From NCBI RefSeq assembly GCF_050003625.1, contig NC_134400.1, forward strand, positions 52,084,066 to 52,148,065: a DNA stretch of 64,000 bases, read 5' to 3'. Made by a program: the position numbers and the translations under genes. Each line of letters begins with the position of its first letter. Position 1 is the first letter of the stretch. Below the pieces are notes generated by a model. It worked only from the letters and a program-made list of their open reading frames with translations, did not search any database and was not told the origin of the DNA. Positions 48,070-59,479 of the stretch are shown piece after piece. Source of the stretch: Haematobia irritans. Taxonomy: Eukaryota; Arthropoda; Insecta; Diptera; Muscidae.

Positions 48070-49233
48070 CAAGTAAGGAAAGTCTAAAGTCGGGCGGTGC
48101 CGACTATATTATACCCTGCACCACTTTGTAGATCTAAATTTTCGATACCATATCACATCCGTCAAATGTGTTGGGGGCTATATATAAAGGTTTGTCCCAA
48201 ACACATACATTTAAATATCACTCGATCTGGAAGAATTTGATAGACTTCTACAAAATCTATAGACTCAAAATTGAAGTCGGCTAATGCACTAGCGTGGAAC
48301 ACAATGTTAGTAAAAAAATATGGGAAACGTTTAAATCTGAAGCAATTTTAAGGAAACCTCAAAAAAGTTTATTTATGATTTATCGCTCGATATATATGTA
48401 TTAGAAGTTTAGGAAAATTAGAGTCATTTTTACAACTTTTCGACTAAGCAGTGTCGATTTCATAAGGAAAATGTTGGTATTTTGACCATTTTTGTCGAAA
48501 TCAGAAAAACATATATATGGGAGCTATATCTAAATCTGAACCGATTTCAACCAAATTTGGCACGCATAGCAACAATGCTAATTCTACTCCCTGTGCAAAA
48601 TTTCAACTAAATCGGAGTTAAAAATTGGTCTCTGTGGTCATATGAGTGTAAATCTGGCGAAAGCTATATATGGGAGATATATCTAAATCTGAACCGATTT
48701 CAACCAAAATTGCACGCATAGCTACAATGCTAATTCTACTCCCTGTGCAAAATTTCAACTAAATCGGAGCAAAAAATTAGCCTCTGTGGTCATATGAGTG
48801 TAAATCGGGCGAAAGCTATATATGGGATCTATATCTAAATCGGAACCGATTTCAACAAAATTTGGCACGCATAGCTACAATACTAATTCTACTCCATGTG
48901 CAAAATTTCAACCAAATTGGGGTAAAACTCTGGCTTCTGGGGCCATATAAGTCCATATCGGGCGAAATATATATATGGGAGCTATATCTAAATCTATTCT
49001 GAGCCAAAACACATACTTGTGCCAAATTTGAAGTCGATTGGACTAAAACTGCGACCTAGACTTTGATTAGAAAATGTGATCACGGACAGACGGATATCGC
49101 TATATCGACTCAGGAGCCCACCCTTAGCATTTTTGCCAAAGACACCATGTGTCTATCTCGTCTCCTTCTGGGTGTTGCAAACATATGCACTAACTTATAA
49201 TACCCTGTTCCACAGTGTGGAGCAGGGTATAAA
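48070..49233 (-). mobile_element. HINE-A copy 4
   Basis: 3' tip CAAGTAAGGAAAGTC with hairpin AGTCGGGCGGTGCCGACT at the left. 5' head (TTATACCCTGCTCCACACTG on the minus strand) at the right. Three monomers between. Confidence 0.85.
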
Positions 49234-49474
49234 AACAGCACGTGTTTTCGCCTTGAGAGCAGCATTTTATGTATGTGTGGACATGTGTTTTGTTTATCAT
49301 TTTGGCATTATGGCATTATGGGCACAATTTTTTGGTTCGTTAAAAGAAATCGGAACATACGAGGAATAAGTCAAAATATTCAAGCAAAGGAAATTAACAT
49401 TAAGAAAAACGATGGAAAATATACAAAAATTCCAAAGGGACCTTCATAAAAATAACGAAATGGCACTATACTCT

Positions 49475-50289
49475 TTATACCCTTCACCACTACTGTGGTA
49501 CAGGGTATAATAAGTTTGTGCATTTGTATGTAACGCCAAGAAATAATTGTCATAGACCCATCTTTTAATATACCGATCGGCTTAGAATTAAATTGATTTG
49601 CTTCAAATTTTGCACAACGAGTACGTTTTGTGGTATGGTTAATTGTGCCAAATTTAGTTGAAATCGGTTCAGATTTAGATATAGCTCCCATATATAGCTT
49701 TCGCCCGATTTACACTCATATGACCACAGAGGCCAATTTTTGCTCCGATTTAGTTGAAATTTTGCACAGGGAGTAGAAATAGCATTGTAGCTACGCGTGC
49801 CAAATTTGGTTGAAATCGGTACAGATTTAGATATAGCTCCCATATATTTGTTTTTCTGATTTCGAAAAAAATGGTCAAAATACCAACATTTTCCTTGTAA
49901 AATCGCCACTGCTTAGTCGAAAAGTTGTAAAAATGACTCTAATTTTCCTAAACTTCTAATACATATATATCGAGTGATAAATCATAAATAAACTTGCGAA
50001 GTTTCCTTAAAATTGCTTCAGATTTAAATGTTTCCCATATTTTTTACTAACAATGTTTTCCACCCTAGTACATTAGCTGACTTAAATTTTGAGTCTATAG
50101 ATTTTGTAGAAGTCTATCAAATTCTGTCCAGATCGAGAGATATTAAAATGTATATATTTGGGACAAACCTTTTATATATAGCAACCAACACAATTGACGG
50201 ATGTGGTATGGTATCAAAAATTTAGATCTACAAAGTGGTGCAGGGTATAATATAGTCGGCCCCACCCGACTTTAGACTTTTCTTACTTG
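49475..50289 (+). mobile_element. HINE-A copy 5, short
   Basis: TTATACCCTTCACCACTACTG head, one to two monomers, hairpin AGTCGGCCCCACCCGACT, CTTG at 50289. Confidence 0.85.
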
Positions 50290-50456
50290 TTTTAGAGTTG
50301 GGACAGTAAAATAAAAAAAGGAGGAAACAGTTAAAAATTAAACAGTAAAATGTATTAAAGCAAAGTTTAGTTCCTCTTTATTAATAAGTAGTCCAAGAGA
50401 AGTTTACGGACACCTTCAAATATAAAAGCGGGCACTAAGTTCGAGTTACGCAGCTA

Positions 50457-51344
50457 CACCGAAAGAATTTTCTTCGTAAAAAGAACGAAAAATTTCGTTA
50501 AAAGTACGAAATTTGTCATTGTTTTACAACCAAAGAAACTTTTCATTAAAAGTACGAAATATTTCGTACTTTTTACGAAGAAAAGTTCTTCCAAAATTTT
50601 CGTAGTTTGTAAGAAAAAAATTCGTACTTTTTATGAAAAATCTTCGTACTTTTTATGAAACAATTTCGTTCTTTTTATGAAAATGTTTCGTACTTTTTAT
50701 GAAAAATTTTCGTAGTTTTTATGAAAAATGTTCGCACTTTTTATGAAAAACTTTCGTACTTTTTTCTGAAAAATGTTCGAACTTTTAGAAAAAAAATTTA
50801 TAGTCGAAAATGCATTTGGTTGTAGTTGCAAGTGTGAAAAAAGACATCACTACTTTACATCTTAAGTTTTTGAATAATTTTTAGTTTTATTGCTTCACTT
50901 TTATTCATAGCGCGCTATCACCCAAATGAGAAGTAGCGTACACTTGCATAAAAAATAGAATAAAGGAATACACTCAAGCACATTATAAAAGACAATTTAA
51001 TGCCGCGAACGGAAATTTTACAACTTCAATGAAACTTCTTCGTTATTTCAAAGAAAATGTTTCGTACTTTTTATGAAGAAATTTTAACGCAGAATGTTTC
51101 GTAAAATATTCGTAAAAACTTCTTCACAAAATTCATGAAATATGAAGAAAGTTTCGTTAAAAGTACGAACTTTTTACGAAGAAAAGTTAATGTAGAATGT
51201 TTCGTAGAAGTTTCGTATATTCGTAAAATGTTCTTCGTAAAATTTACGAAAATGAATGAAAATTTCGTTATTTTAATGAAGAATTCAGGAAGAATAGTTA
51301 ATGAAGAATTCTTCGTAAAATTAACGAAGAGAATTCTTTCGGTG
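50457..51344. mobile_element. T7 MITE (888 bp), TTCGTACTTTTTATGAA-rich
   Basis: CACCGAAAGAATTTTCTTCG at the left, GAGAATTCTTTCGGTG at the right, TA on both sides (50455-50456, 51345-51346). Internally repetitive on both strands. The empty site is visible in the L copies. Confidence 0.88.
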
Positions 51345-51641
51345 TAAAACAATTGAAAAAGTTTATTTTCATTAAAATGAATTATTAAAGGCAAACCAGG
51401 GTCATTTTAGAGCGATAATGCCAAATTAATATCGGCCTTAAAGGTAAAAATAAAATTAGGTACAAAACACAACAAATTTTAAAAGCATTTAAAATAAATT
51501 TATGTGTATATTATAAAATTATTTATGTATGTTTATACTCGACTCCACGTTCTTCTTTTGTTAGAGTTTTTCGAAGTTTCATTAAAAAAATTTAATATAG
51601 TATAAATATAAATAAAAATGTGTAAATTAAAAAAAAAAAAA

Positions 51642-52645
51642 CAAGTATATACTGCCGTAAGTTCGGCCAGGCCGAAGCTTATGTACCCTCCATCATGGAT
51701 TGCGTAGAAACTTCTTCTAAACACTGCCATCGACAATCGAATTACTTAAGTTGCGGTAACGCTTGCCGATGGCAAGGTATCTTCAAACTTCCTAACACCA
51801 TCTTCTAAATTGTACGTAAGTCCATACGTGGTATATATTAAATCAAAAAAGATCGATCCAATACGTATATAATTCAGTTTGACAAAATAGACATAAAATT
51901 TTGACAAAATGTTCTACAGAAATAAAATTTTAACAAAATTTTCTATAGAAATAAAATTTTCACAAAATTTTCTATAGAAATAAAAATTTTGACACAATTT
52001 TCTATAGAAAGAAAATTTTGACAAAAATTTCTACAGAAATAAAATTTTAACAAAATTTTCTATAGAAATAAACTTTTGACAAAATTTTCTATAGAAATAA
52101 AATCTTGGTAGATTATTTTTGGCTCGAGTGGCAACCATGATTATGAACCGAATAAAATTTGAACAAAATTTTCTATAGAAATAAAATTTTGACAAAATTG
52201 TCTATAGAAATAAAATTTTGACAATGATGAAAATTTTATTATGAACCGAATAAAATTTTAACAAAATTTTCTCTAGAAATAAAATTTTGACAAAATTTTC
52301 TATACAAATAACATTTTGACAAAATTTTCTACAGAAATAAAACTTTGGTAGATTATTTTTGGCTCTAGTGGCAACCATGATTATGAACCGATATGGACCA
52401 ATTTTTGTGTGATTGGACCAATTTTGGTATGGTTGTTAGCGACCATATACTAACACCACGTTCCTAATTTGAACCGGATCGGATGAATTTTGCTCCTCCA
52501 AGAGGCTCCGGAGGTCAAATCTGGATAATGTTTTATATGGGGGCTATATATAATTATGGACCGATATGGACCAATTCTGGCACGGTTGTTAAAGATCATA
52601 TACTAACACCAATTTAATTGGTTGAAATTTGCTTCTCTTGGAGAA
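51642..52645 (-). mobile_element. HINE-B copy 5, 5' head missing
   Basis: CAAGTATATACTGCCGTAAG and hairpin TTCGGCCAGGCCGAA at the left. Two minisatellite blocks separated by TGGCAACCATGATTATGAAC, then one to two monomers. Confidence 0.75.
51885..52345. repeat. 29-bp minisatellite, duplicated blocks
   Basis: Two runs, each ending 'GGTAGATTATTTTTGGCTC' plus 'GTGGCAACC', so the run and its flank were duplicated together. Confidence 0.75.
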
Positions 52646-52654
52646 ATTTGCTTC

Positions 52655-52805
52655 TCTTTTTGGGCTCAAAATGCTTCCAAACATATAATATGTTCACATA
52701 AAACAAACATATTAATGTTTCGGCAGTATCCAATAATATATGTGTTTCCTGCAAAATATGTTTGGAACATATGTTAGAGAAGCTATTTTTTTTTTTTTGA
52801 GGGTG
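52655..52805 (-). mobile_element. L-family terminal fragment
   Basis: The last about 150 bp of the CACCCTC end, followed by TG. Confidence 0.75.
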
Positions 52806-53415
52806 TGGTTTAGGGTATAAATAGAAATTTCCGTTGACTTTTTCTGGGTTACGTGGTAATACATATGATCTTTTAATTATGAAACCTAACCAAATCCATG
52901 AGGGATGGTATGTCTTTAGCATTGTGTATTGCTAGAAGAATGATCTTGGTAAATAGTTTTTCACATCAACTACTTATTATTATACTTAGTATTTTCCGGG
53001 AAAAGAACAACGTTTGCGACACCCGTTTTCGAAAATCATTGTGTATTATTCTCTTAGGCCAGCGCTTAAATAAATTTGAGTTGTCTACCCCCACCAGTAT
53101 AGGTTTGAAGAAACGTAACCGCCGAAATACAAAAGCAACGTCAACAATGTCACTTTTTCACCTTTGTCATATGATATGAAATTGGGCGGAGTGCGGCTTA
53201 TATACGTTGGCAATAACCCTATATCACCAGAAAATCAACAAATCCTCCATGGACTCAGTCATCTTTAGACCAACCTACCGCCACTACCACCCTTTATAGA
53301 TAACAACACCCTTGATACGCTCTACTTGCACAGCTGTCTTAGTTTTACTAATGGCCTTTACAGGGTTACTCTTGCCATAGATGTTTGAGTTTCAACAAAG
53401 CGACAGACTCTATTT
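52806..53415. other. Unique-looking DNA with a possible coding relic
   Basis: Base composition is closer to coding than in neighbouring repeats. Frame 52898-53179 (+) ends DTRFRKSLCIILLGQRLNKF and a lysine/arginine-rich tail. A pattern FRKxLC followed by a basic tail is seen after the last membrane helix of some G-protein-coupled receptors, but there is no preceding helix here. I do not assign it. Confidence 0.25.
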
Positions 53416-55664
53416 TTATACCCTAAACCACATAGTGGTCAGGGTATAATAAGTTTGATCGGCCAAAAAATGTGCCTACCAGAAATATTGATTTTAGACC
53501 CCATAAAATATATACCGATCGACTCAGAATCACCTCCTGAGTCGATCTAGCGCTTGGTGTCCGTACGTCCGTCCGTCCGTACGTCCGTCCGTCCGTCTGT
53601 CCATGTAGTTGTTGTTCACAGGATTCCGGTCGCAAATTTTAACCGATTTCGATGAAATTTGGTACAAGGAGTTTTTTGGGCACAAGGACGAACGCTATTG
53701 AATTTGGATCAAATCGGATCAAATTTAGATATAGCTCCCATATATATGTATCGCCCGATTTCGACAAATGGGATCACGTTGCGCGTTTTTTCAAACGGAT
53801 CGTCACCAAATTTGGCAAAACGTAATCTTTTCCATCGCCCTTCAAGTCTGCAAAATTTCATCCAAATCGGTTCAGATTTAGATATAGCTCTCATATATAT
53901 ATCGCCCGATTTTCCCAAATTTGGCCACAAAACCTTTATTTATCAACCGATCTTACTCAAAGTTGGCTAAATATAATCTTCTATAGCACTAACTATATGT
54001 GCAAAAAATCATCGAAATCGGTTCAGATTTAGCTATAGCTCCCATATATATGTACCGCCCGATTTTTCTAAATTTGGCCATAAAACCCTTATTTATCAAC
54101 CGATCTTACCCAAATTTGGCTAAATGTAGTCTTCTATAGCACTAACTATATGTGCAAAAAATCATCGAAATCGGTTCAGATTTAGATATAGCTCCCATAT
54201 ATATGTATAGCCCGATTTTCCCAAATTTGGCCATAGAACCCTTATTTATTAACCGATCTTACTAAAAGTTGGCTAGATCCAGTCCTCTATAGTACTAACT
54301 ATATGTGCAAAATTTCATCGAAATCGGTTCAGATGTAGATATAGCTCCCATATATGTATCACCCGATTTTGAAAAATTCGCCCCTAATAACCTTATGTTT
54401 GACCATACAGGCCTCATTTCTTAACTGATCTTACTCAAATCTTGCACAAGGTAACCTTTTGTGGTATTAATCAAACCCGCAAAATATTATGCAAATTGGT
54501 TCAGATTTAGATATAGCTTCCATATATATGCATCGCTCGATTTTCCCATATTTGGCCATAGTACTCTTATTTATTATCCAATGTTACTCAAATTTCAAAT
54601 TTTGATGTACTAGCCGACCGTACTTATACGTACTTGTAGCTCTTACATAAGAATATTGCTCGATTTTTACAAATTTGTATTTATTACCCACACTAATTTA
54701 ACGATTTTCTCTTCTTTAATAATGGGCTCAATATTAGTGGCATACTAACTCCGTAGGCGCAATATCAACACAGCCAGTGTTGCTAGAAGTAGGGAAATTC
54801 CCTATATGTAGGGTTTTTCTAGTATTTAGAGTCTTGTAGGGACGTAGGGCCACAATGTAGGACATTTTCACTCAACACAATTTGTAATAATTTTTAAATT
54901 TTAGTGGCTCTAGAGGAGGAAATTAGAAGCCGGCAAGGCTTGATCTCTAACAATGTGTGGTAAACTTTATTCCTGTAGAAACTTTTGTCAACATTTTATT
55001 TCTACAGAACATTTTGTCAAAATTGTATTTCTATAGAAATTTTTTTCAAAATATTATTTCTATAAAAAATTTTCTCAAAATTTTATTTCTGTGGAATTTT
55101 TTCTCAAAATTTTATTTCTATAGAATTTATTGTCAACATTTTATTTCTATAGAAAAATTTCTCACAAAAATTTGTTTATAGAAACTTTTTCCAAAATTTT
55201 ATTTTTATAGATATTTAACAAAAAAGATTACTAATTTGGGTAGAATTCTACCAACTGTGGCAACCGTGGTGGTAATACAAATTTATATTCTAAGTTATAT
55301 ACATTGCATATTCATGTTTTAAGATAATAAAGTACTTAGAACCATTTTTGTTTTGTAAATTTTTTTAAATTTAACGAAAAATATAGTAGGGAAAATTGTT
55401 TGGGAATGTATAGGAGAGTAGGAAACTTTTTTGTCCTTGTAGGGTAAACCGAACATTTTCCCTGGCAACATTGACTATGAGCTATAGTTAGATTGACACA
55501 AAGCAGCCATAGACATGTACCCCTTAATTTTCTTAAATATGTAACTGCGGTTTATCTCCCAGACCTATATGTTACCCCACAATTGCTTATGATTACTAAT
55601 TCTGTAATGGTGGTTTAGGGTATGATATAGTCGGCCCCGCCCGACTTTCTACTTTACTTACTTG
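53416..55664 (+). mobile_element. HINE-C copy 2, complete
   Basis: TTATACCCTAAACCACATAG head, (CCGT)n tract, monomers of exactly 153 bp (TATAGCTCCC at 54034, 54187, 54340), minisatellite at 54965-55205, hairpin AGTCGGCCCCGCCCGACT, CTTACTTG at 55664. Longer than copy 1 by an extra head segment. Confidence 0.88.
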
Positions 55665-55756
55665 TTTTTATTAATAGCTCGAATAATAATTAACTATAAA
55701 CTAAATCATACATTTGGACCCCAGCAAAAAAAAATTGGAAGTTCTTCCAAAGGCAT

Positions 55757-55967
55757 GGGAGCCACCGTGGTGCAATGGTTAGCATGCCCGCCTTGCATAC
55801 ACAAGGTCGTGGGTTCGATTCCTGCTTCGACCGAACACCAAAAGATTTTCAGCGGTGTATTATCCTACCTCAGTAATGCTGGTGACATTTCTGAGGGTTT
55901 CAAAGCTTTTCTAAGTGGTTTCACTGCAATGTGGAACGCCGTTCGGACTCGGCTATAAAAAGGAGGA
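55757..55967 (+). mobile_element. tRNA-derived SINE, head and body
   Basis: The head has TGGTGCAATGGTTAGCATG and GGTTCGATTCC (perfect B box) with a full T stem. The body starts TACCTCAGTAATGCTGGTGA and is cut at 'aaaaaggagg' by a HINE. The tail is absent from this copy. Confidence 0.75.
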
Positions 55968-56447
55968 GAAGTAAAATCGGTATATCGGTCTATATGGGGG
56001 CTATACCAAAACATGGATCGATACTCACCATTTTTGGCACACCTCTTTATGGTCATAAAATACCTCTAGATTTCAAATTTCAGGCAAATTGGATAAAAAC
56101 TACGATTTCTATAAGCCCAAGACCCCAAATCGGGAGGTCGGTTTATATGGGGACTATATCAAAAACTGGACCGATATAGCCCATCTTCGAACTTGACCTG
56201 CCTGCAGACAAAATTTTGTGCAAAATTTCAGCACGATTGCTTCATTATTGAAGACTGTAGCGTGATTACAACAGACAGACAGACAGACAGACAGACATAC
56301 GGACAGACGGACATCGTTATATCGTCTTAGAATTTCTGCCTGATCAATATATACTTTATATGGTCGGAAATCGATATTTCGATGTGTTACAAACGGAATG
56401 ACAAACTTATTATACCGCCGTCACCATTCTATGGTGGTGGGTATAAA
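55968..56447 (-). mobile_element. HINE-D, 3' end missing
   Basis: Minus-strand head TTTTATACCCACCACCATAG with inverted echo, (GTCT)n tract (complement at 56270-56300) and two diverged monomers ('tatatgggggctatacc'). Confidence 0.75.
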
Positions 56448-56665
56448 AATTGTTTTTGAAGCAAAGATTATAAAATGTATTTTAAGAAATTTGTCCTTAA
56501 TATTTTGTAAAAATATAACGCAAATATTTTTTCAGTGCATACATCAGACGACAGCTGATAGAATTATTCCAGTGACCGTTCATTGTACGTTTGCACACAT
56601 ATTGAAAAATGAGCTTGAATTAAAGCCATTCAAAAAGTGCATAAAAAAGTTAGTCTGGAAAAAAC
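56448..56665 (+). other. Short unrecognised open frame
   Basis: Frame to 56670 ends HILKNELELKPFKKCIKKLV, reminiscent of helix-turn-helix segments of some transposases, preceded by an acceptor-like TATTTTTTCAG at 56524-56534. Function not assigned. Confidence 0.2.
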
Positions 56666-57419
56666 AATGAAATTTTCATTCAATTTCTAAATTTTACGAA
56701 TATACGAAACGTCTACGAAATATTCTATATTAATTTTTCTTCATAAAAGTTTCGTACTTTTAACGAAACTTTCTTTAAATTTCATGATTTTTGTGAAGAA
56801 GTTTTTACGAATTTATGAATATGTTACGAAACATTCTGCGTTAAAATTTCTTCTTAAAAAGTACGAAACATTTTCTTTAAAACAACGAAGAAGTTTCATT
56901 GAAGTTGTAAAATTTTCGTTCGCGACATGAAATTGCCTGTAATAATGTGTTTGAGCGTATTCCTTTATTCTATTCTTTTATGCATGTCTATGCTACTTCT
57001 CGTTTGGGTGATAGCCCGCTATGAATAAAAGTGAAGCACTAAAACTAAAAATAGTTCAAAAACTTAAGATGTAAATTAGTGATGACCTTTTTCACACTTG
57101 TTACTACAATCAAATGCACTTTCGACTATAAAATCTTTTTCTAGAAGCTCGAACATTTAAAAAAAAAGTACGAAAATTGTTCATAAAAACTACGAATCAA
57201 TTTCATAAAAAGAACGAAATTGTTTCGTAAAAAGTACGAATATTCTTCATAAAAAGTACGATTTTTTCTTACAAACTATGAATAACTTGGATGAACTTTT
57301 CTTCGTAAAAAGTACGAAATATTTCGTACTTTTAATGAAAAGTTTCTTTGGTAAAACAATGACAAATTTCGTACTTTTAACGAAATTTTTCGTTTTTTAC
57401 GAAGAAAATTCTTTCGGTG
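56666..57419 (-). mobile_element. T7 MITE copy b, one end missing
   Basis: Inverted copy of 50457-51344 ending ATTCTTTCGGTG at 57419. The other end is lost near 56666. Confidence 0.75.
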
Positions 57420-57489
57420 TGTTTAACTACCAAACTTGGTTTTATCCGATGAGAAACCATTTCAGAACAGGAAAAAATAATACCAAAAC

Positions 57490-57945
57490 TTTTCCAATTA
57501 AATTTTAAGTTGAATTAAAAAAAATATTCAATTAAAAATGTAATTTAAATTTAACAAATTTTTTAATTGAAACAAAAATTAATCACAACAATTAATTATA
57601 TCAATTCATTTTTTAATTGGAACAATTAATTGCTTAATGGACTTTGATGACTGATGCTATCATTTCTATGAGTAAAGATATTTCAATTAAAAATTAATTG
57701 GATTTATTAATTTCGTGATAGAAGACAAAAATACTTTTTTGTGTACCAAATGGTCCTGGCGAAAAAGTCCCAAGGATTGAGATCGAGAAGTCAATTAAAA
57801 AATTAATTGATACAATTAATTTTGCGATTAGTATTTCTTTCAATAAAAAAATTTGTGGACTCAATTACATTTTTAATTGAATATTTTTTTAAAATCCAAT
57901 TCAAATTTTAACTGGAATAATTGTGGTGATACTGTTTTCTGTGTA
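57490..57945. repeat. AATTGA-rich dispersed repeat, copy 2
   Basis: Colinear with 26276-26515 over the 'ctttgatgactgatgctatca' region, and longer. Confidence 0.65.
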
Positions 57946-57948
57946 AAG

Positions 57949-58100
57949 TAAGGTTGGCACTAAAAACTACCAAAGTGCTGATCATCTCAAAACGGTGCTT
58001 CGAGCGGCAACACTCAGTGATAAGAGAGAATTTCATCACTGTGGTATGTTAGTCTAAGTGAGCCTGAAATATCGGGCTGCCACTATACCTAACCTAACCA
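57949..58100 (+). mobile_element. SINE 3' part with LINE-type tail
   Basis: Ends AGTCTAAGTGAGCCTGAAAT, then ATCGGGCTGCCACTATACC and TAACC repeats, the same tail as the I-type LINEs at 13640-13686 and 34300-34349. The 'GCAACACTCAGTGATAAGAG' body is not part of the LINE. Confidence 0.65.
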
Positions 58101-58102
58101 AA

Positions 58103-58220
58103 CTTTTGGACAAAAAATAAAACTTTATATCATAGAAATGCTTCTTCTATGCTAAGCAAAAGTTTAAATTGTATTTTGAGGAGATGAAATCTTTGGCCTA
58201 ACGACAATATTTTTTCAGTG
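58103..58220 (-). mobile_element. T1 MITE terminal fragment
   Basis: From CTTTTGGAC to TATTTTTTCAGTG, before TA at 58221-58222. Abuts the SINE tail. Confidence 0.75.
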
Positions 58221-58608
58221 TATGGCTTTGTCGGTCGTTTTAATCACCCTATTTACCCCCTTCTTTTTAAAGAGTGATACTCCCAGCAAAATTTAACTGT
58301 GATCAGCTGTGCATTGAGAAAGGATTACACGTTAAGGGTTTTGCTAAGAATATCTTCTTGAAGAAAATGAAGCCGCAATAAATATTACGTTTGTTTATGT
58401 AGTTAAAGAATTTTCACAAACAAACCATTTTGTCACTTTCAAGACAAACAATATAATTAATTTAAATCACAAGCTATGGGGACAAAATTTATAGTTAAAA
58501 AGTTTGTTTGTCCTCTGGAATCGAGCTAAGATAATAAATCACAAAGGATTTTCTCAATTAGCATATGTAATAGATGTTGTATTAATAAACAGAAGGTTTA
58601 GACAAAAA
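58221..58608. other. Apparently unique AT-rich DNA
   Basis: Nothing supported. Confidence 0.3.
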
Positions 58609-59479
58609 CAAGTATATACGGCTTTAAGTTCGACCGGACCGAATAGTAAATACCCAATACCATGAAAGAAATATAATAGTTTCCTTTGAAAGTGACAAGA
58701 ACCATTTTTCATTTGAAAGTTATTTCAAACATCTTTTGTAAGCGTGCAAGAAAATGATGAAGTAACGACTTGATTTGAAATCTAAATTCTGTAGAATGAG
58801 TACGAGAAGTAAAATCTGAAAGTTTTATTAGTAGTTTGGAGCAAGTCGAATGACCAGTGCGTCTTCTATCCCCCAAGAAGTAAAATCGAGAGATCGGCCT
58901 ATATGGTGGCTTTATAGAAAAATGGAGAGATAAAATCTAATTTTAATTTATCGGATAAGTTTTGCGGTTTGTAGAAGCCGAAGAAATAGTATCGTTTCAA
59001 GGTTTGGGGGCTACACTGAAAAAAATTTGTCGTGAGGTCAAAGATTTCATGTCTTTAAAATACGAATGCAAATTTTTCTTAGCATAGAAGACACATTTCT
59101 CTAAAATAAAGTTTTTTCCTGGTCCAAAAGTCGATAAACTTTTCAACGAAGTCGTATTGTCCTTATAATTAAGTGATTTCACTTAAACATGGGTATCATA
59201 ACATGAAAGCAAAAATGATTGGGCTAAGGTCAACTTGACTTTAATAATTCAGAAAAATTCTTTAAATTTAATGAAATTGTCTTTAAATTTGTTGCCTTTT
59301 TGCATCTAGACTACAAAGCAAAAATTCGTTCAAATATAGGACATGTTTTTCAACACTTTATTTTAAAGACGTTTTTTTACTTGAAACATAGCATAATTAC
59401 TACTGGAAGTCGAGTCTTAATGTGGAAAATAAAGTTGTCGTTAACTCGTTTTTAAAGGACTTTGATAGCATATGAAGAA

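Larger units (their letters stand above)
47543..51640 (-). mobile_element. L-family element with three insertions, left end lost
   Basis: Starts CACTGTTAGAAAAATATG after TG. Pieces 47543-48069, 49234-49474, 50290-50456 and 51345-51640 match the type copy in inverted order. Inserted: HINE-A (48070-49233), HINE-A (49475-50289) and T7 (50457-51344). It stops before the tRNA-like modules, where HINE-B5 begins. Confidence 0.75.

Noticed and set aside
56666..57419. T7b as a complete element
   Set aside because: Only one terminus (ATTCTTTCGGTG) is present. The other side fades into unrelated sequence.
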